Of a DNA stretch of 64,000 nt, positions 1 to 13,857 are shown piece by piece. The notes below the pieces were generated by a model. That model made no database searches. It was given only the letters and a program-made list of their open reading frames with translations, and had not been told where the DNA came from. The DNA is taken from positions 4,618,501-4,682,500 of the forward strand of contig CM050662.1 of assembly GCA_027574665.1 (NCBI GenBank), written 5' to 3'. How positions within the stretch are numbered: the stretch's first letter is position 1; each line of letters begins with the position of its first letter. Source of the stretch: Rhynochetos jubatus (Eukaryota > Chordata > Aves > Eurypygiformes > Rhynochetidae). The translations under genes and the position numbers were made by a program.

Positions 1-1640
1 CCTGTTGCCTCAGGCCTTTTTACCTCTCTCTGCCCATCCAGGTGGCCTTTCTTTAGCTCACACCTGAGGGGTTGCATAGGTGTCAGGTTATTTCAAGTAA
101 TATTGCTGATGTAATGATAAGATGAAAACTAAATTCAGGAAGTGTAGATTTAAAAGTTGCAGACTAATGGAAAGTTGGGAAATCAGAAAATTGTGCTGAT
201 GGTACAAATCTTTAAATGTCTGCAAGTCTGGAACTACTCAAATTCATCCTCGATTCCCCTTGTTCTGCACTGAGAGGTGAGACATTTGTACCTAGCTGGA
301 TGGGATAGTAAAGAAAATGTTTCTGTTCTGAGTCACATTTCTGCAATTGTGTATGATAGAACAGAAGTCTCTTGACACAGGGACGAGAAACTTCTGCTGC
401 AGTCCCACACCTCCATCCTGCTCCCTCTCGAAAGGCTCATCTCCAGCTCTCAATTCAGTCTTCACCGGGTCTGAGGGGGTCGAAAGTAAAAAGGAGGGAA
501 AAGAATTAACTCGGTGCCTGTGGAGGTCTTGAGCTTGCCCTGGGTGCCAGGCGCGGAAGTGGCTAGCAGCAGCAGAAGGGCTGCAAGCTTTGAAATCAAC
601 AGATTTTAAACTCTCACCGGCTGATACTTTGCGAGAAGCTCTGGAGTGGTTCACACATCTCCAAACCCCCTCGCCCGTTCTGTCAGCGTCCAGCACAGCT
701 GCTGGGCTGGAGATCTGCAGCCAGTGAGTCTCACCATTAATTCTACCATTTCACCCTGCAGATCTGACCTCTTTAAGAGTGATTTGATGTTTCTTTAAGC
801 AACAACCCGTCTCTATGAAGAAATGCCAACAGAGGAGAAGTTTTGAGCTTGCTATTTTTATTTAAGCTGTTGGAACAGTACGGGCATAATGTAAGTAACT
901 GGACCAGCCAACAGCGTGTCTGTCAGTCAGTGAGTCAGTCTTCAGATCAGACAGATGCAAGCACATATAAATAGGTCCAGCCCAAAAGTCATGATAATAA
1001 ATAATTTATTTTCGTACATTTCAAAACACCAGATACAGTAAAGCGAGTGTTTTCTTTGGAAGTGGGCGTTACTGGTCGGCTGTATTTGCTTCCCGCACTC
1101 ACAATAACATGTTCTGAATGAGTGGAGGGAGACTCCAACCACCGTTCTGCCACAACCTCGTTGGTTCTTGGTTGAAGGCTGCCGAGTCTTAGGAAATCAC
1201 TCTGAAATAAATTACTGCACAGTTTTAAGGTACGTAGCATCGCCAGGTTTCCATTCCATCCCTGGAAGCACTAGAGAGATCGAGTCAGCCAGGTGGGCAC
1301 CTGGAAAAAGCTGACTTCTAAGGTGTTTTTCTCTCATCGTGGAATTGCTGAATCACGCTCAGCAAATGGAAAATGTCACAGGACATTTTAAAGATTGTTT
1401 TAGGTCTTGTGAACTGCCATGTAAAACTGGGAAAAGAATATACGTGGCAAAACACTCAGATGAGATGCAGAAACATGGAAGCTCTTAGAAGTATTGGAAG
1501 ACAGTACTCTTATGGACAATGTCCTTCATCCAGAGTGCTCTGCGGCAAGATGAGGGACACTAACCAGGGTTCACCCTAAAACACCATTACCTGCAGTTTG
1601 GAAACCTGGTCCTATGAGACCTTTCCTGTGTTGTCAGAGG
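1..1640. other. Non-coding unique sequence
   Basis: No recognisable exon or RNA gene is visible. The frames at 292-696 (minus) and 347-532 (plus) lie opposite each other and match no family I know. The stretch holds a short GTCA-type tandem with an AP-1-like TGAGTCA at 931-937, and an AT-rich patch at about 993-1012. It ends where the first CR1 begins. Confidence 0.6.
921..940. repeat. Short GTCA tandem with embedded AP-1-like site
   Basis: Tetranucleotide GTCA units with one interrupted copy produce TGAGTCA at 931-937, which equals the AP-1 consensus. Whether it is bound is unknown; it may only be slippage. Confidence 0.4.
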
Positions 1641-2189
1641 ATTCACAGATTCACAGAGTGGTAGGAGTTGGAAGGGACCTCTAGAGATCATCTAGTCCAA
1701 CCCCCCTGCCAGAGCAGGATCACCCAGAGCAGATCACACAGGAACAAGTCCAGGCAGCTTTGGAAAGTCTCCAGGGAAGGAGACTCCCCTCCTCTCTGGG
1801 CAGCCTGTCCCAGGGCTCTGTCACCCTCACAGGGAAGAAGGGTTTCCTCACATTCAGGTTGAACCTTCTGTTTTCCAGTTTATGGCCATTGCCCCTCATC
1901 CTGTCACTGGACACCACTGAGAAGAGCCTGGCCCCATCCTCCTGACACCCACCCTTTAGATATTGATCAGCACTGATAAGATTCCCCCCTCAGCCTCCTC
2001 TTCTCCCAGCTGAACAGCCCCAGCTCTCTCAGCCTTTCCTCACATGGAAGGTGCTCCAGGCCCTTCATCACCTCAGCGTCCCTGTGCTGGGCCCTCTCCA
2101 GCAGCTCCTTGTCCTTCTGGAGCTGAGGGGCCCAGAACTGGACACAGCACTCCAGGGGAGGCCTCACCAGTGCAGAGCAGAGGGGGAGG
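1641..2189 (-). mobile_element. CR1 LINE, 5'-truncated 3' end with ORF2 tail
   Basis: This is a roughly 550-bp copy of the avian non-LTR retrotransposon CR1, lying on the minus strand. Its 3' end is at 1641, where the minus strand reads the tandem tail tctgtgaatctgtgaat. Next to the tail is the typical segment about 'ggttggactagatgatct'. Translated remnants of the ORF2 reverse-transcriptase C-terminus are clear: [13 protein letters not shown] within 1967-2167, and [19 protein letters not shown] plus [12 protein letters not shown] within 1720-1917. The two pieces are in different frames, so at least one frameshift separates them and the copy is dead. The 5' end is truncated, as in most CR1 copies. 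The flank at 2190-2209 carries a 10-bp unit (gtacctaaag) twice. The call is firm; the subfamily was not determined. Confidence 0.95.
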
Positions 2190-5100
2190 GTACCTAAAGG
2201 TACCTAAATAGATCATACAGTGATATCAAGGAAGACCTTTTACCAGGGCTGCTGTGGGCAGATATATGACACAAGCGTTCTCTGGGACCCTGCTGTCTAA
2301 CACAGCATGGAAGGTGCAGGCTGTGGAGTTCAGGCCTCGGGACTGCCTTGAAGAATATGTCAGGAGGAAAATCCTTGAGCGAAGGTGAGGTTCTTGTCCC
2401 CAGTTGTCTCGTATAGCAGGGCTGTGCAGGATAGGAACACTGAAGTGCTTGAGACAGGGACAGCAGCTTGCTCCAAGGAGCCCGTGGGAGCTCCAAGTGT
2501 GGTCAGTTATGCAGCAGGGCCAAACAGGCTGAGAGAAGCTTGGCTGAAGTGTGCTGTGAATGGATCTGACTGATCTGTGATGTTGTAGGGTTCATTTTAA
2601 GTGTTCATGGAGTATTTGAGATCCCCAGTGGCCTGACTCAAACATTTTAATGTCTTACCTGTTCATAGCCTTGCTGCCTGCACACTAGGCAAAATCCAGT
2701 ACAGGAGCAAAACCAGATGCACAGAAATGCATGTAAGGTTTCCAAATACGTCAAATGCTCTGAGTAGGTTTTATTTATAACAGAACTCATCAGTAAGCTA
2801 GATATGAACTTGCTAAGAGAAAGGAAGAATAAAGCATGCAGTGTCATAAGCAGCATATTCCAAGATAAGTGGTCTCTGTCTTCTTACCCATTCAAACCCA
2901 AAGTTTGTCCAACTTTAAGGACAAACAATATGAACTACCATGCAAATCTTTAGCCAAGATCTGCTTAATGTGGTCGTTTAGGAAGACATACAAAGAGATA
3001 TTTATTTTTATTATCCTCTAGCTGTGCACGCATTGTATTTGCCTGATCAAGGAGAAAATACAAACTGCTTTTCTCACTCAGCTCCCAGGGTGACTTGGCA
3101 GATGTCTGCTGTATCTTTGGATGTAAACCTGGGGTCATGCACACCTTTATTTCCAGCAACCCTGTTCACATATTTGCAGTTATAAATTGAGACATTGATC
3201 TGTCACCATTTACACATCGAATGCATTAAGTGAACAAGTAAGAAGTGGAAAGCTTTTGTAGCTGCAAACTGCAAACTTGGAGCGGGCTCTGCAAGTCAGA
3301 GCTGCTTGTGTTTATTAGTAATAGCAATAAAGGTCCGTAGGGCTGATAAGCATAGAGATGTCTTGTCTTCCCTGTACAACCTACAATTATTGGTGAAGGT
3401 AACCTTGCAGAGTCGATGGGTAAGAAGGAGCGCTTTTTAAGAGTCATCACTCCCTCGGGTACAACTACACTTCCAACACCTGCAATGGCCAGGGAACACC
3501 TCTGCCAACTAAAACACCTCTCTTCAGAAGGATCACTAATACTTTAGAATAACGATTAGAATAACTAACACTTCTTCAAAAAGTGGAGGATTAGGTTCAT
3601 ATGTCCCAGAATAAAGCACCCACAGTGGTTTTGTTACAGGCTTTTGGAAGAAGCGTAAGGGAAGAGAGTGTGGAGCAGATTGCTTGCGCTCAAGGTCCTT
3701 CATCAGCAGGATGGGAGGGCATGTGCAGGTTGGGGCACTGAAAAGTAAATACCAAAGCAGGTACAATCACTGATGAATACTCTTACAAGCCAGGATCTTG
3801 GGCTGGAGGCTCCAGGCTATCAAATACTTTGTCAGTCTCAGTAAGCTGGTAAATAAAGAAAATGTTCTTCCACATAAATCTTTGGAGCTGATCCTCACAA
3901 AGAGTGCTTTCAGCCCGAGCTCCTGCTTCAATACTCTACAGCAGGGGGAGAGCACAGTGGGTCTTATTTAAGCATCCAGTAGCAGTTTATGACAGGCACC
4001 ATCTCATCTCATGGGTCTGACATATACATGCATCCTTGTCCAATTCGCAAATTCTTGCATCTAAAAGTTTAATAAGCTCTTCATTTGATTTCTTAATGTT
4101 TTTCAAAGAAAGTGAACATTTTTCCTGGCAGAGCAGGGACTGTGAGCTCTTTTATCTACACCCCATAAAGGGCTGGGATGTCTCTTTGAGCTTGGCCAAT
4201 AATTTGAAAGTAATCCAGATTTTGTTCTTCCTGCAGGTTTAAATGAAAAGTGAATGTTTTAAGTGGTGGAGTAAGAGGTACATTGAATTTGGAAATATGA
4301 CGACAGCAGCAGCAGAGTTGTGGAAAAATTCAAGGAGTTATTAAAATTTTTAAAACTCCATTGTTTAGAAATTAGGCACATCATAGCTTAAAAATGATGT
4401 TTTGGCAAAGCTGGGTGAACTACCCTTCCTGTCATATATTACATTAAACCTCTACCATGTGTCCAGTCTTAGCTGGTCAGTACCCAGTTTTGTGTCCCCT
4501 GGTTGCCTCAAAACCCACTAAATGACCACAGCACAGCATTTCCAGCCACAGCTCATCAGCACTTGAGGAAGACTTGCTGCTTGAGCCTAAATTACTGGAC
4601 ACAATGGTGAATTTTTGCCGTTTACATCATTTGGCAGTAGGTCTGAGTCCTTGGAAAGGAAGGCCACTGAAGGAGATGATCTTTCTCTCCCATGATATTG
4701 GAAGCGTCCTAAGCTAACCAGCTTTGAGTTTCTTAAGGCTGAGCTGCTTCTCTCACGCTGGAGGAACAGAAGAACATCTGGTCTTAGCTACTGTTTTTCA
4801 ACTGGATCATCTTGTGCCTCACTAAAATGAATGAGAAACATATGCAAGCTGTATTTTCAAAAAGTTGTATTTCATTGATGCAACTAAAGTAGTGATTTTC
4901 ACATGCAATTAGATACACAGATGTAGACAAGCAACAATTTACACACACACTACATTTCCAGCAAGGCCCTACGTACATTCCCATATGCTTTACACATGCG
5001 AAATATGCACATGGCGAGGAGGCATGGGAAAGTATTTACATGTGCAATTGTATCTTCCCACAGCAATGCCTGGGAATTAGAAAGCACTAACTTAGACAGT

Positions 5101-7547
5101 ATTTTGGATGTAAAATCTGATGACACTTTCAATTCTGTTCTGCAGACCTCGCTATAAATAATGCTAATTATTAATTATGATCTGCCTACAACAGCACTTC
5201 ACCAGGCACTTTGCAGATAGGAGCTCAAGTCACCCTCGTGTTACTCCGTTTTCTAGAAGCGTTTTGGAATAGACGTCAGTGTCCAAAGCCCTTTAGAAAC
5301 CGGCTGTACGCAGACATCTCAGGGAGACAGATGAAGAGTGAAAAACTGAAGAGCAGCTTAGTGCAACGAAACCCAAACGTTCAGGAGATGCAGGTCAAGA
5401 TTGTAATGACATCATGTTGAGCCCTTTTTGAAAAACTATGGGAATGTTTTCTTTACAGAAAGGTAAAAACCACGTACCATTTTCCAAAAAGCACTACTTT
5501 CTAGGAAGCAGGGTGAGACTCTGGGAGAAGGCGAGCAGCTGGGACTTTGGCTTGACCCTCAGCCGTGTGTGCTCTCCTGCAAGGCCCCTCGGAGGCAATC
5601 CGTGGGCTCTTCAGCCTCCCTGGTTCTTAGGCCTCCAGCTGATAGGATGGGAAGGTTAGTCTTTTCTTCCTCAAGAAGATAATGGCAGGGTCTGTTGGGG
5701 TGAAGATTGTGTAGGGGTTGATAAGGTGATAATAGGAGCCATTGATGGGAAAATGCACCCATAAGAAAATGGGGTTTGTCTGTTTATTCTTTAATGCAAA
5801 CAATTTGCTCTTTCAAAACCAAATTAGTCTGTGATCTGACCTAGGACAGACCTGCAAGAACCACTAAACCAACCTCAGACCCCGATGACGTGGTTGTTTT
5901 AAAGAGCAAGGTATACGCTGATACAGAACATCTCGCTACCACGGAGCCAGTGCACTGAATTTGCTTGTTCTGTAGTAAGTCTTCAGTATTGTGTGGGACA
6001 GGTTGTGGCTCACTCTGATGATACTGGGCGGTGTCTGGACCTGTGTAGAGATCTACAGCCACTGTGACTCTCCAGTAGTTGTGAAAATGTGCTGTTAGGA
6101 TGGAAAAACATGCACGGCATCAGCCAAGCAGAGACATAGCAGCACAGACCTGGGAGGGCAAGACTGAGGACAGCTATGAGCTAATGGTCATCTTCTCAAA
6201 GCTGGGAGAAGGAGGTGGCATGGCATGGCCCTGGAGAGGGCCCTTGGGCAGGAGGCAGCAAAAAGCCATAGGAGAGGTTGGGGATGGGTAAGGGCAGGCT
6301 TCTGAGGGAGAGGAGTGGGCAGGCAGGGGCTGAGAAACAAGCAGGGTGTGAAGGCAGTGGCAGCTAAGCTGGCAGACGAAGGGTTGTGAGGCACAGCCAT
6401 GTGCATGTCCAACAGCTGAAAGCTTAGATGGTCATGCCCTTACGCTTGAAATTACCTGCTCAGATCCTGGCTGAGAGCTTGCAACAGACTTGTGCTCATT
6501 TTTCAGAACAGATCATTTATGTGACCCCTTCAGTCCTTGTTTCTATTAACACACCAAACAAGTTCTAAGTGGCAACGTACTAAAGAAGTGGAAAAGTTAG
6601 TTTACAGAAGGGAAAAAAGGAGAACGAAAAGAAAAACAAAACCCAAGTTGTTTTCACAATGCTTTCATTCCCACGTCTTAACCACAGTATTTCCAGCATG
6701 TGGATTTTTATGGCGCATCTGAAAATCAACCACAATGCAAAAGAAACTTCAGAGTTCTTAAAGAAAGCAAAGCTGAGAGGGAGAAGTGTGGAGGGGAGTC
6801 AGACAGCGAGGAGCAGTGTATGGGAGCAGTGCCGGGGTTTGCAGCCCCCCCTCATTCCACTGTCTTGCAGTCCCAGCCAGGACCTCGCTCTGAGGTGACC
6901 CAGGAAGGCAGCATGCGTTAAGGATGGGGAGATCTCTAGAACTAAAACTAAAAGGTTTTAGTTCCCTTTTAGCAGGTTGAAATAGTGGGGCATGACCAAA
7001 ACGTGTAAGTGCAGTCCCTTTGTCCCGCTAGTCAGAACAAAGTGAGCCCTGGTGCTGTGGATGATACATGGGTGGGGAGAGGTGGAGGTCAGGGACTGGT
7101 GCTGTACCTGGTGATGGGTCATAGCTGGAGAGAGGTGAACAGGGGTACCTGTGGAATTACCTGGGCTGCATAGGATGTGGACATGGGGAACATTGGTGGT
7201 GCGTTGTACTGAACTTTGTTTAAGAGGCAAAGGGGTTAGTACATTTGGTTGCCTTAAACCTGCTTAGTTAGAGAGGTTGCAACAGCACCTACATACTCAT
7301 CACCCACACAAAATTCCTTATTAATAATAGCATATGTCTATTGCACAGCCTGGTTTGTCTGCAATAAATAAATTGCCTTATGGCTTGGTCACAATCCACT
7401 GCATACCCAGTGATTTCAAGGAGCGCATTTAAACATTACCTCAGCTGCTAGATTATCATCTACTCTCTTTACGTTGCAAGACCTGAAATCACATTTCTGC
7501 CAGTGAGAAAAGTGGCATTACCCTTGTTGGAGGAACGGCCCTGGGGT
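2190..7547. other. Non-coding unique sequence
   Basis: No exon could be assigned. A minus-strand frame at 2647-2856 meets a good splice-donor match (CAG/GTAAGA on the minus strand, cut near 2659), but the peptide is unfamiliar and I do not call it. Two TAATTA homeodomain-type sites lie at 5165-5177. A G-rich stretch runs from about 6270 to 6360. Small CA runs (4941-4950) are too short to matter. Confidence 0.55.
5165..5177. promoter_or_regulatory. Paired TAATTA homeodomain-type sites
   Basis: Two TAATTA palindromes start at 5165 and 5172, seven bases apart, inside a locally AT-rich stretch. TAATTA is the core recognised by many homeodomain proteins. The motif is common in AT-rich DNA, so this is only a candidate. 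Confidence 0.2.
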
Positions 7548-7593
7548 TGCAGTGTGCAGCAGTGAACGCCAGCAGTGTGCAGCAGTGAACACC
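7548..7593. repeat. 23-bp tandem duplication
   Basis: Two adjacent copies of a 23-base unit built on agtgtgcagcagtgaac (7548-7570 and 7571-7593) match at about 21 of 23 positions. High identity suggests a fairly recent local duplication, possibly a young minisatellite allele. Confidence 0.85.
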
Positions 7594-10500
7594 GGCATCA
7601 GGCTGCCTAGGTGAGAGGCAGTGAGTTTTAAGAGTTGCCTCTGCAGTCATTCCTTCTTTGAATAACACCAATACCATTTGTAAATATCTGATATCCCATG
7701 TTCAAAGAGTTTGGTGCTAAGAAATTGGGTCAGGTTTAAGAAACACAATACTAATTAGCAGATACCTTCCAAAGGCCTCTAGCCCGTATGGCTCCTGGCT
7801 GGCTGCGGATACATTCAGATGAGCCCGCAGCAGCAGTTAACCGGGCTGGTCTGCCCGGGAGCTACTCGTCTAACACAGTGTTGTGCCAAAAGGTGGCCAA
7901 GTGCAAGGAGGTATTTTCTAAGCAACTCTTATTTGTATTCAGAAGTTAAGACTTTCTGGGAAAATTTCCCAAATTAAATGGAAAACTAATTCCTTTAAGC
8001 CACCTGAGCATGACTGACATGACAAATGGTGAGGTGGCTACCTGGAACCATCGCTGCCCTTCCTCTCGGCTCAGTGTGCTCAGCTAAGCAGCTCTTCTTT
8101 GTAAAATGACTGGGGTTACTGTGTGCCTCTCAAACCTCTGCCTGAGCCACGGACCAGAGAGAGGCTCTCAGCTGGCTGGAAACAGCATAATTTTATCAAA
8201 ACCAGTCAAGAGGTAGCAGGGTGCATCAGCTGTGAATCTGGGCCGCTGTGTTCTGTTGAGTTTTTCTGTGGCTTTTTTTATTGCAGTACACAGGTTTTCA
8301 CTTTGGGGTTCAAATGCCTCTCCCTCGTGGTTTTGGATCTAACGGCATGCGTTGCTGCGGAGAGCTGAGTATCAATGCGAGCACTCTGCACCATCGTCTA
8401 GCACAGAATCAATATGATTTTTGTTACATTACTGTCAGCCTGGCTTCTCTAAGGATTACAGATCTGCTGGCTGAGACCCTGTATGTCTCCAGTGTAGGGG
8501 ACAGGCACTGCCGAAAAGGTGGTCAAACAATTGTCCCAATTTAAGGAAGAGATCAGAGCCCTGGAAATACCTGTCATTTTCAAGAAAGCATGGCTCCTAC
8601 AATTGGGGCTAGCTCAGATGTTCTCTAGGCATTGAGTTAATGTAACCAGGGTTTCAGAAGAGCATCCTCAACATCCCAGATTTTAATTTTTGTGGTCTAA
8701 GCAGAGGGAACTTCACAGGTCCATTCTTTCCACCAGCATTGATATGTCCCTATTAGCACTGACACTGCATTGCATCTGTAGGACATCTGGATGTCAGGTG
8801 GCCTGCTGAAAGCCTGAGGGGGACTTTGAGTGTATTTTGGGATACGTGATGTGACCAGGAGCCTGTCTTACATGTCACCACCGTAAATAGTCACTACATG
8901 CATTAACAGTAAGCTAGTGCATCTCAGATATTACAGACTCAAAGTCTATGTGCTAGACAGCAAAATTGCAGTTTGTGCTCCTATTTCCATCCCAGGCACA
9001 CGTGCCTAACTGCACGCACGCTTTGGGAGGGCACACCCCGATTTTCTCTGGAATTCCCAGTTAAGACACACAGCAACTCTGACCTCCCATCTCACCTCTC
9101 CTGATGCTGCGAAGCACCATGGCTCTGCAGCTTCCCCTTTGGGTGAGAGCGGTCCTGCCTCTGCCAGAGCTTCCGCTAGATAGTGTGATAGCAATACCAG
9201 TTTACACATCCCTGCAGCCTGTTTTCCACCACAGCATCCTCTCTGGACACATGATAATAGCAGCAGTCACTGAGCTAATGAAACACTGGCCTCGACAACA
9301 CCCCAAACAGATGCCAGGAGCAACTTCCCAGCCAGTCAGGCAGAGTCCATCCCATGTGATGGAGCTCCTTTGCTCTCTGAGGGTTTTGTCAACACCTCAG
9401 CATTATTAAAATGTTGGTTTTAAAGTCAATTTCCTTTTCTTTTCTTTGTAGTTTATAGAGTGTTGCTGAAGACCTTCTCCCAGGCTAAAATGAGGATCAG
9501 TTCCAGGTTTGCAATCATATCAACAGTAGGTTTGTGATTTATTTCTAAGGTGCCTGTGTAATTATACGTACCCCACACACACCTCCCATTCACACTGAGT
9601 TTCCCTGTAGCTAATGAGTCTTCCCAGCGAGGAGGAGGACTGGTTGGTTCACCAAAACCCCGTGCAAATGAAAGTGCTTCTAAAGTGAATCCAGCCTCTG
9701 TAAAGACGCTATGTCCCACAAGCTGTCAGGCCTTATTGTAAATGAAATGGCTCAGCTTTCTTAAACTGAACATTTCTGCTGAGTTTTACCAATAGCTTCA
9801 TGTTGATGTTCTTTTTTGCCACTCTGTTTTGGTCAAAGTGTTGATAGATTTGTTTTGCCACTGTAGCTTCTGTCATCTCTACCAGCATGTTTCCTACACA
9901 AGGCAGGGTTTGTCCAGTGGTGCAGAGCTTACAGCCCCAAAAGATACTCCTAAATATTTGGATATCTGAATCCAACATGGGCTCACAGTGGGAAATGTTT
10001 GGAACAGCGATTATGTTTTGAAATTATGAAATGCTGCCTTTGGTATCCACTTTAAGTTAAGCATCTTTGCCACGCGATGATGGGATGAGCTTTGTCAAAC
10101 CCAAACCAGGTTTGGATGTCTTTGTGGGATTACATCTTTGCACCAGCACTGTGAATCTGGTGGGCACACCTGTATGTTGGAGAGAGGTGATGCAAAGCAG
10201 TACTCCTCAGGGCACCTGACGAGGTTAGAGGGACCATTTGGTAGCCCGTTAGAGCAGCCAGCTGGTTGCTAGCCCCATTTGTATGAGCTAGGCCAGCGTG
10301 GGGTTGGAAGGCGAATCTGGCAAGTGGACGGTGCCAGCTGCTGACCTGGGTGCCAGCCAGCGGCCAGCCCGCATGCAGAGCAGCTCGGGGCAGCCTTTGA
10401 ACTCTGTCTGAAGCAAGCTGTGCATTGGCCCCCAACATAAATGAGAGCAGCCTGGAGACTGTTATAAATTACAGGACTGCTCTAGCCCCAGAGGCAGGCA

Positions 10501-11178
10501 CACATCTGGCCAGGCTCCCATCGGGGGAGCACTGCTGGAGGGATTACTTTGGCTCGGTCTCACAGTTGGACTTCCCTTTACTGGGGTGATCTTCTCATGG
10601 GTGCTTATACCAGGGTTGGGCTGTCAGAACTGGGAAGTCATTTCCATCTTTGCATTTCTGGAAATAGTAACCGTGATATAAAGTGTTGTCATCCTCCATG
10701 CCTGACCTCTTGCCCACCTTCAGCCCACTGACCAACCTGCCCTGGGCAGGATTGTCCTTCTCCCCCCCTCACCAACAGCCCTCTTCTGGATTCCTTGATA
10801 AGGACCAGCCCCAACGCTGGCTGTCTTTCTGCTGAGGGCATGGATCAAAACCAGCAAGAAGGCATTCAGTTAAGTTCCAGGTGATGTGTGGTCTGAGTTC
10901 AGATATCCTCTGCTGACGTCCAACCTTTCTGCTGGATTGCTGGGTTAATCTTAGCAAAGAGGCTCCTGGTGGGTGCAGGTCACCCAGATGAACATTCCAT
11001 TGTATCCTAGTGCCCTCACTGCACGTCTGTGAGGAAGGATCAGGGCCCCTCGTGTTTAAACTCTGTAGATCTGAGATACTGTTCTACAGCTGCTACTATT
11101 GTCTTTTCAGTTTGAAAGATTTTAACCTTTTATATTTTTCTCTGATCACTTGAAAGTGAGTTTTTAAGAAGACAACTC
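7594..11178. other. Non-coding unique sequence
   Basis: No recognisable coding exon. Frames up to about 100 codons (for example 9104-9409 plus and 10130-10438 minus) match nothing known and have no convincing splice context. No interspersed repeat was recognised. Confidence 0.55.
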
Positions 11179-11204
11179 GGGGGGGTGGGGGGGTGGGGGG
11201 GTGG
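11179..11204 (+). repeat. G7T array, G-quadruplex-forming motif
   Basis: Three runs of seven G separated by single T residues (11179-11185, 11187-11193, 11195-11201) are followed by TGG. Each run is long enough to donate two G-tracts, so the plus strand fits a very stable short-loop quadruplex. It is also a likely length-polymorphic minisatellite. Confidence 0.85.
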
Positions 11205-13857
11205 TAAAGCTGCAGTAGAAAACGGTCATGAGCCCTGATAATGTCACTTTTTCCTGAAACAGGACATAAACAAAGCAGACAGTAGCTCTGGATTGTAATG
11301 AATTTTCATTAACAATTTAATTCACTTATCTGCAGGTAATTTCACTACTCCTAAGGATGAAGACCCTTTCAAGACCCTTTCTGTCCCTCACACAGTTTAG
11401 ATGGAGAACGGAGAGCATGTGCCAGTCTGATTGGCAAAGGGCAGTGCTTAGCAGCCTGGGTGCTCACCATCACAGGTGAGCCAGGAAAACCTGGACCAGA
11501 GCACTGTTGTGCATGGCTCTGTTTTCCCCTGTGATTTAAGCAGTAACCAGTCTTGATGTTGTCTTTCTGCTCAGGAGAAAAGTTCATCTTTTCATTTCCG
11601 AGCCCCCAGTATCTGGAAACTCTTCAACTGGCAGAAAAACAACATGGAAAAAAGGGACAGAATTGATTTTGGTGTATATTCAGATAAATCAGTATTTTTT
11701 CGATTACATAATCTGAAATACACCTTTTATAAGTGTAACTTTTAACATCAGAGATTAGTTTTGGAGGGTTATGTTTTGGAGATCTGGAAAAAAATGCCTC
11801 TACTGATGGAACCCTGCCAGGCCCACCTCCCACATCAGTCCCCTGTCTCAGCTGCTCTGGAGATGCTGCTCTAAAAGTCTTCTGTCCCAAAAAGCCAGGG
11901 ACATTTTTACCTACTCAACCTTATCAGCTGGGAAACAGGATTGTTCACACTAAGGCTGAACCACTGCCCACTGGGCTCCAAGATCTTAATTCTAAACCAG
12001 AACTTTTACAGACATGCTTAATTATTTGCAAGATCACTTGAAAAATATTATATGGGTGAAGCATTTTCAGCAACACTATATACTAAATGTACAGTAATAG
12101 TGATGAAGTAGTAGCACAGACAGAAATTTCTGAAAATCTCAGACTTTTGGGGAGAATTTTTTAAAAACCTCAGGTTTTCCAGATGAAAGCCTGAATTTAT
12201 TCTGCCACTCCTCCAGATGCCTGGTAGCAGTTTGAAGTTGGGAATTAGATGCTTCCATTCCTCTCCAAAACACTACATATTTGGGGAATGAAAGAGCATC
12301 TCCCAGTTCTCAACATCTCCCATTTTTGTTCTTATTTTTTCCCCTAGAATTAAGACTTTTAGATAAAAAAGGAACATTTTGAGGAGTTCAGAGAATTATC
12401 ACAAAAGATTGAAAACCCCATTATGGAATATATCCATAGCCCTGACTGCAGATGTCCATGTGAGATACCTATCAGCTCTACATTGCTCATGGGACCAGGC
12501 AGTAAAGGGTATGGCCCTCCAGGATACCAGTGGTAGAGGGCTGTGTTAGGAGCAGCCTGGCCGTGTTTGCTGTGTCAGTGGCAGCCTTTCTTGTGTGACC
12601 TTAACGATCTCTTTCATTCCTTTATTAGATTGCATATTTAGGGCTGAATGTAGCTCCCAAGAAATCCTGTACAGTTCAGCTGAGCACAGCAGACCTGCCC
12701 TGGAGAGCAGCACGTGGCGGTTTGTACCTGTGGTGCGATGCTCTGGCATCCCTCATGAAAGGTGCTATGGAGATATGGAAAAATTTGATTTCTTTTAAAG
12801 AGCTGGGGATGCATGTGAGGGGGGAGGAGGTCTGTGCATGGCTATGTCAGCCTGGGGAGTACAAAGTGGGTTCCCATATGGTCAGTTTTTAGGATTTCTC
12901 CTGTTTCAAATCTGCATAAATGGCCCACTCAAGGAGGCCCAACTATTAAAAACAGCTGACAACGAAAAAGGGGGAGGTGAACGCCAAGCAAGCAGCAAGT
13001 AAACTATGTAACTGAGCTGACAGATGGCAAATTAATGTTGTCAAATAGAAAGAAGTACATAAAGCTAAGGAGCACTATGACCAGATTGCTTTCTTGCACA
13101 TGAAGTCTTTAATCATATGGATATCCTTGCTATTTTTACTCTAATGAGATTGGGAAAGAAAAATAAGACTGAGGCATGAAATTAAGGATGAATTTGCTTT
13201 GAATCCACAAGAAATTGAAGCCCTTGCAGAAGCAAGGAGAATTATTTGCCAGGCAAAATTAGTGTCACAGATGAACTTGTTTGTGCTTCTGAATTTTGAC
13301 ATGTTCACTTTATTGGTAGTATTTCTGTAGCGGAAGAGCAGAATAGCTCTTACCGTGTAGGTAAGCAGCCAGAGGAAGTGGAAACTGATGTTCATGGAGT
13401 TTTCGCCCTTAGGCAAAGGCAAAAAAACTCAACCTACCAAAATCCTTCCATCTACTCATTGGTAAAAGGGGAAAAAAAAGAAAAAGACAAAAATATTTCT
13501 GTTGTAAGATACAGCTTGATGAAATGTTGGTGGCCCAAGTACGCTAACCTAAAGTAATTATTTGCCCATCATGAGTTTTATACTGAGAACCTGAATTTGC
13601 TTTGTTCTATGTATTTCTTTAATGGTAAGTGTGAGGATGTCTTTTAATCAAGAGGTTAATGTGGGCTCTGACAACTATTAAGGTATTCACACCTCTGATT
13701 AAAGGGAGAATGGGCCTGTATCTGAGCAAGGAGCTCGGTAAACAAATACATCAATCACGGGAAAATATCCTCCAGTATGTGTGTGGTCAGAGAAAGCCAG
13801 CCAAGGCAGTTAAAAGGAAGCAATTTTCCACAGTGCTTGGAGGTAGGTAATATAAAA

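Noticed and set aside
3300-3350. tttattagtaatagcaataaaggtccg-like stretch recalling an old sauropsid repeat
   Set aside because: Similarity is too short and partial to support a call.
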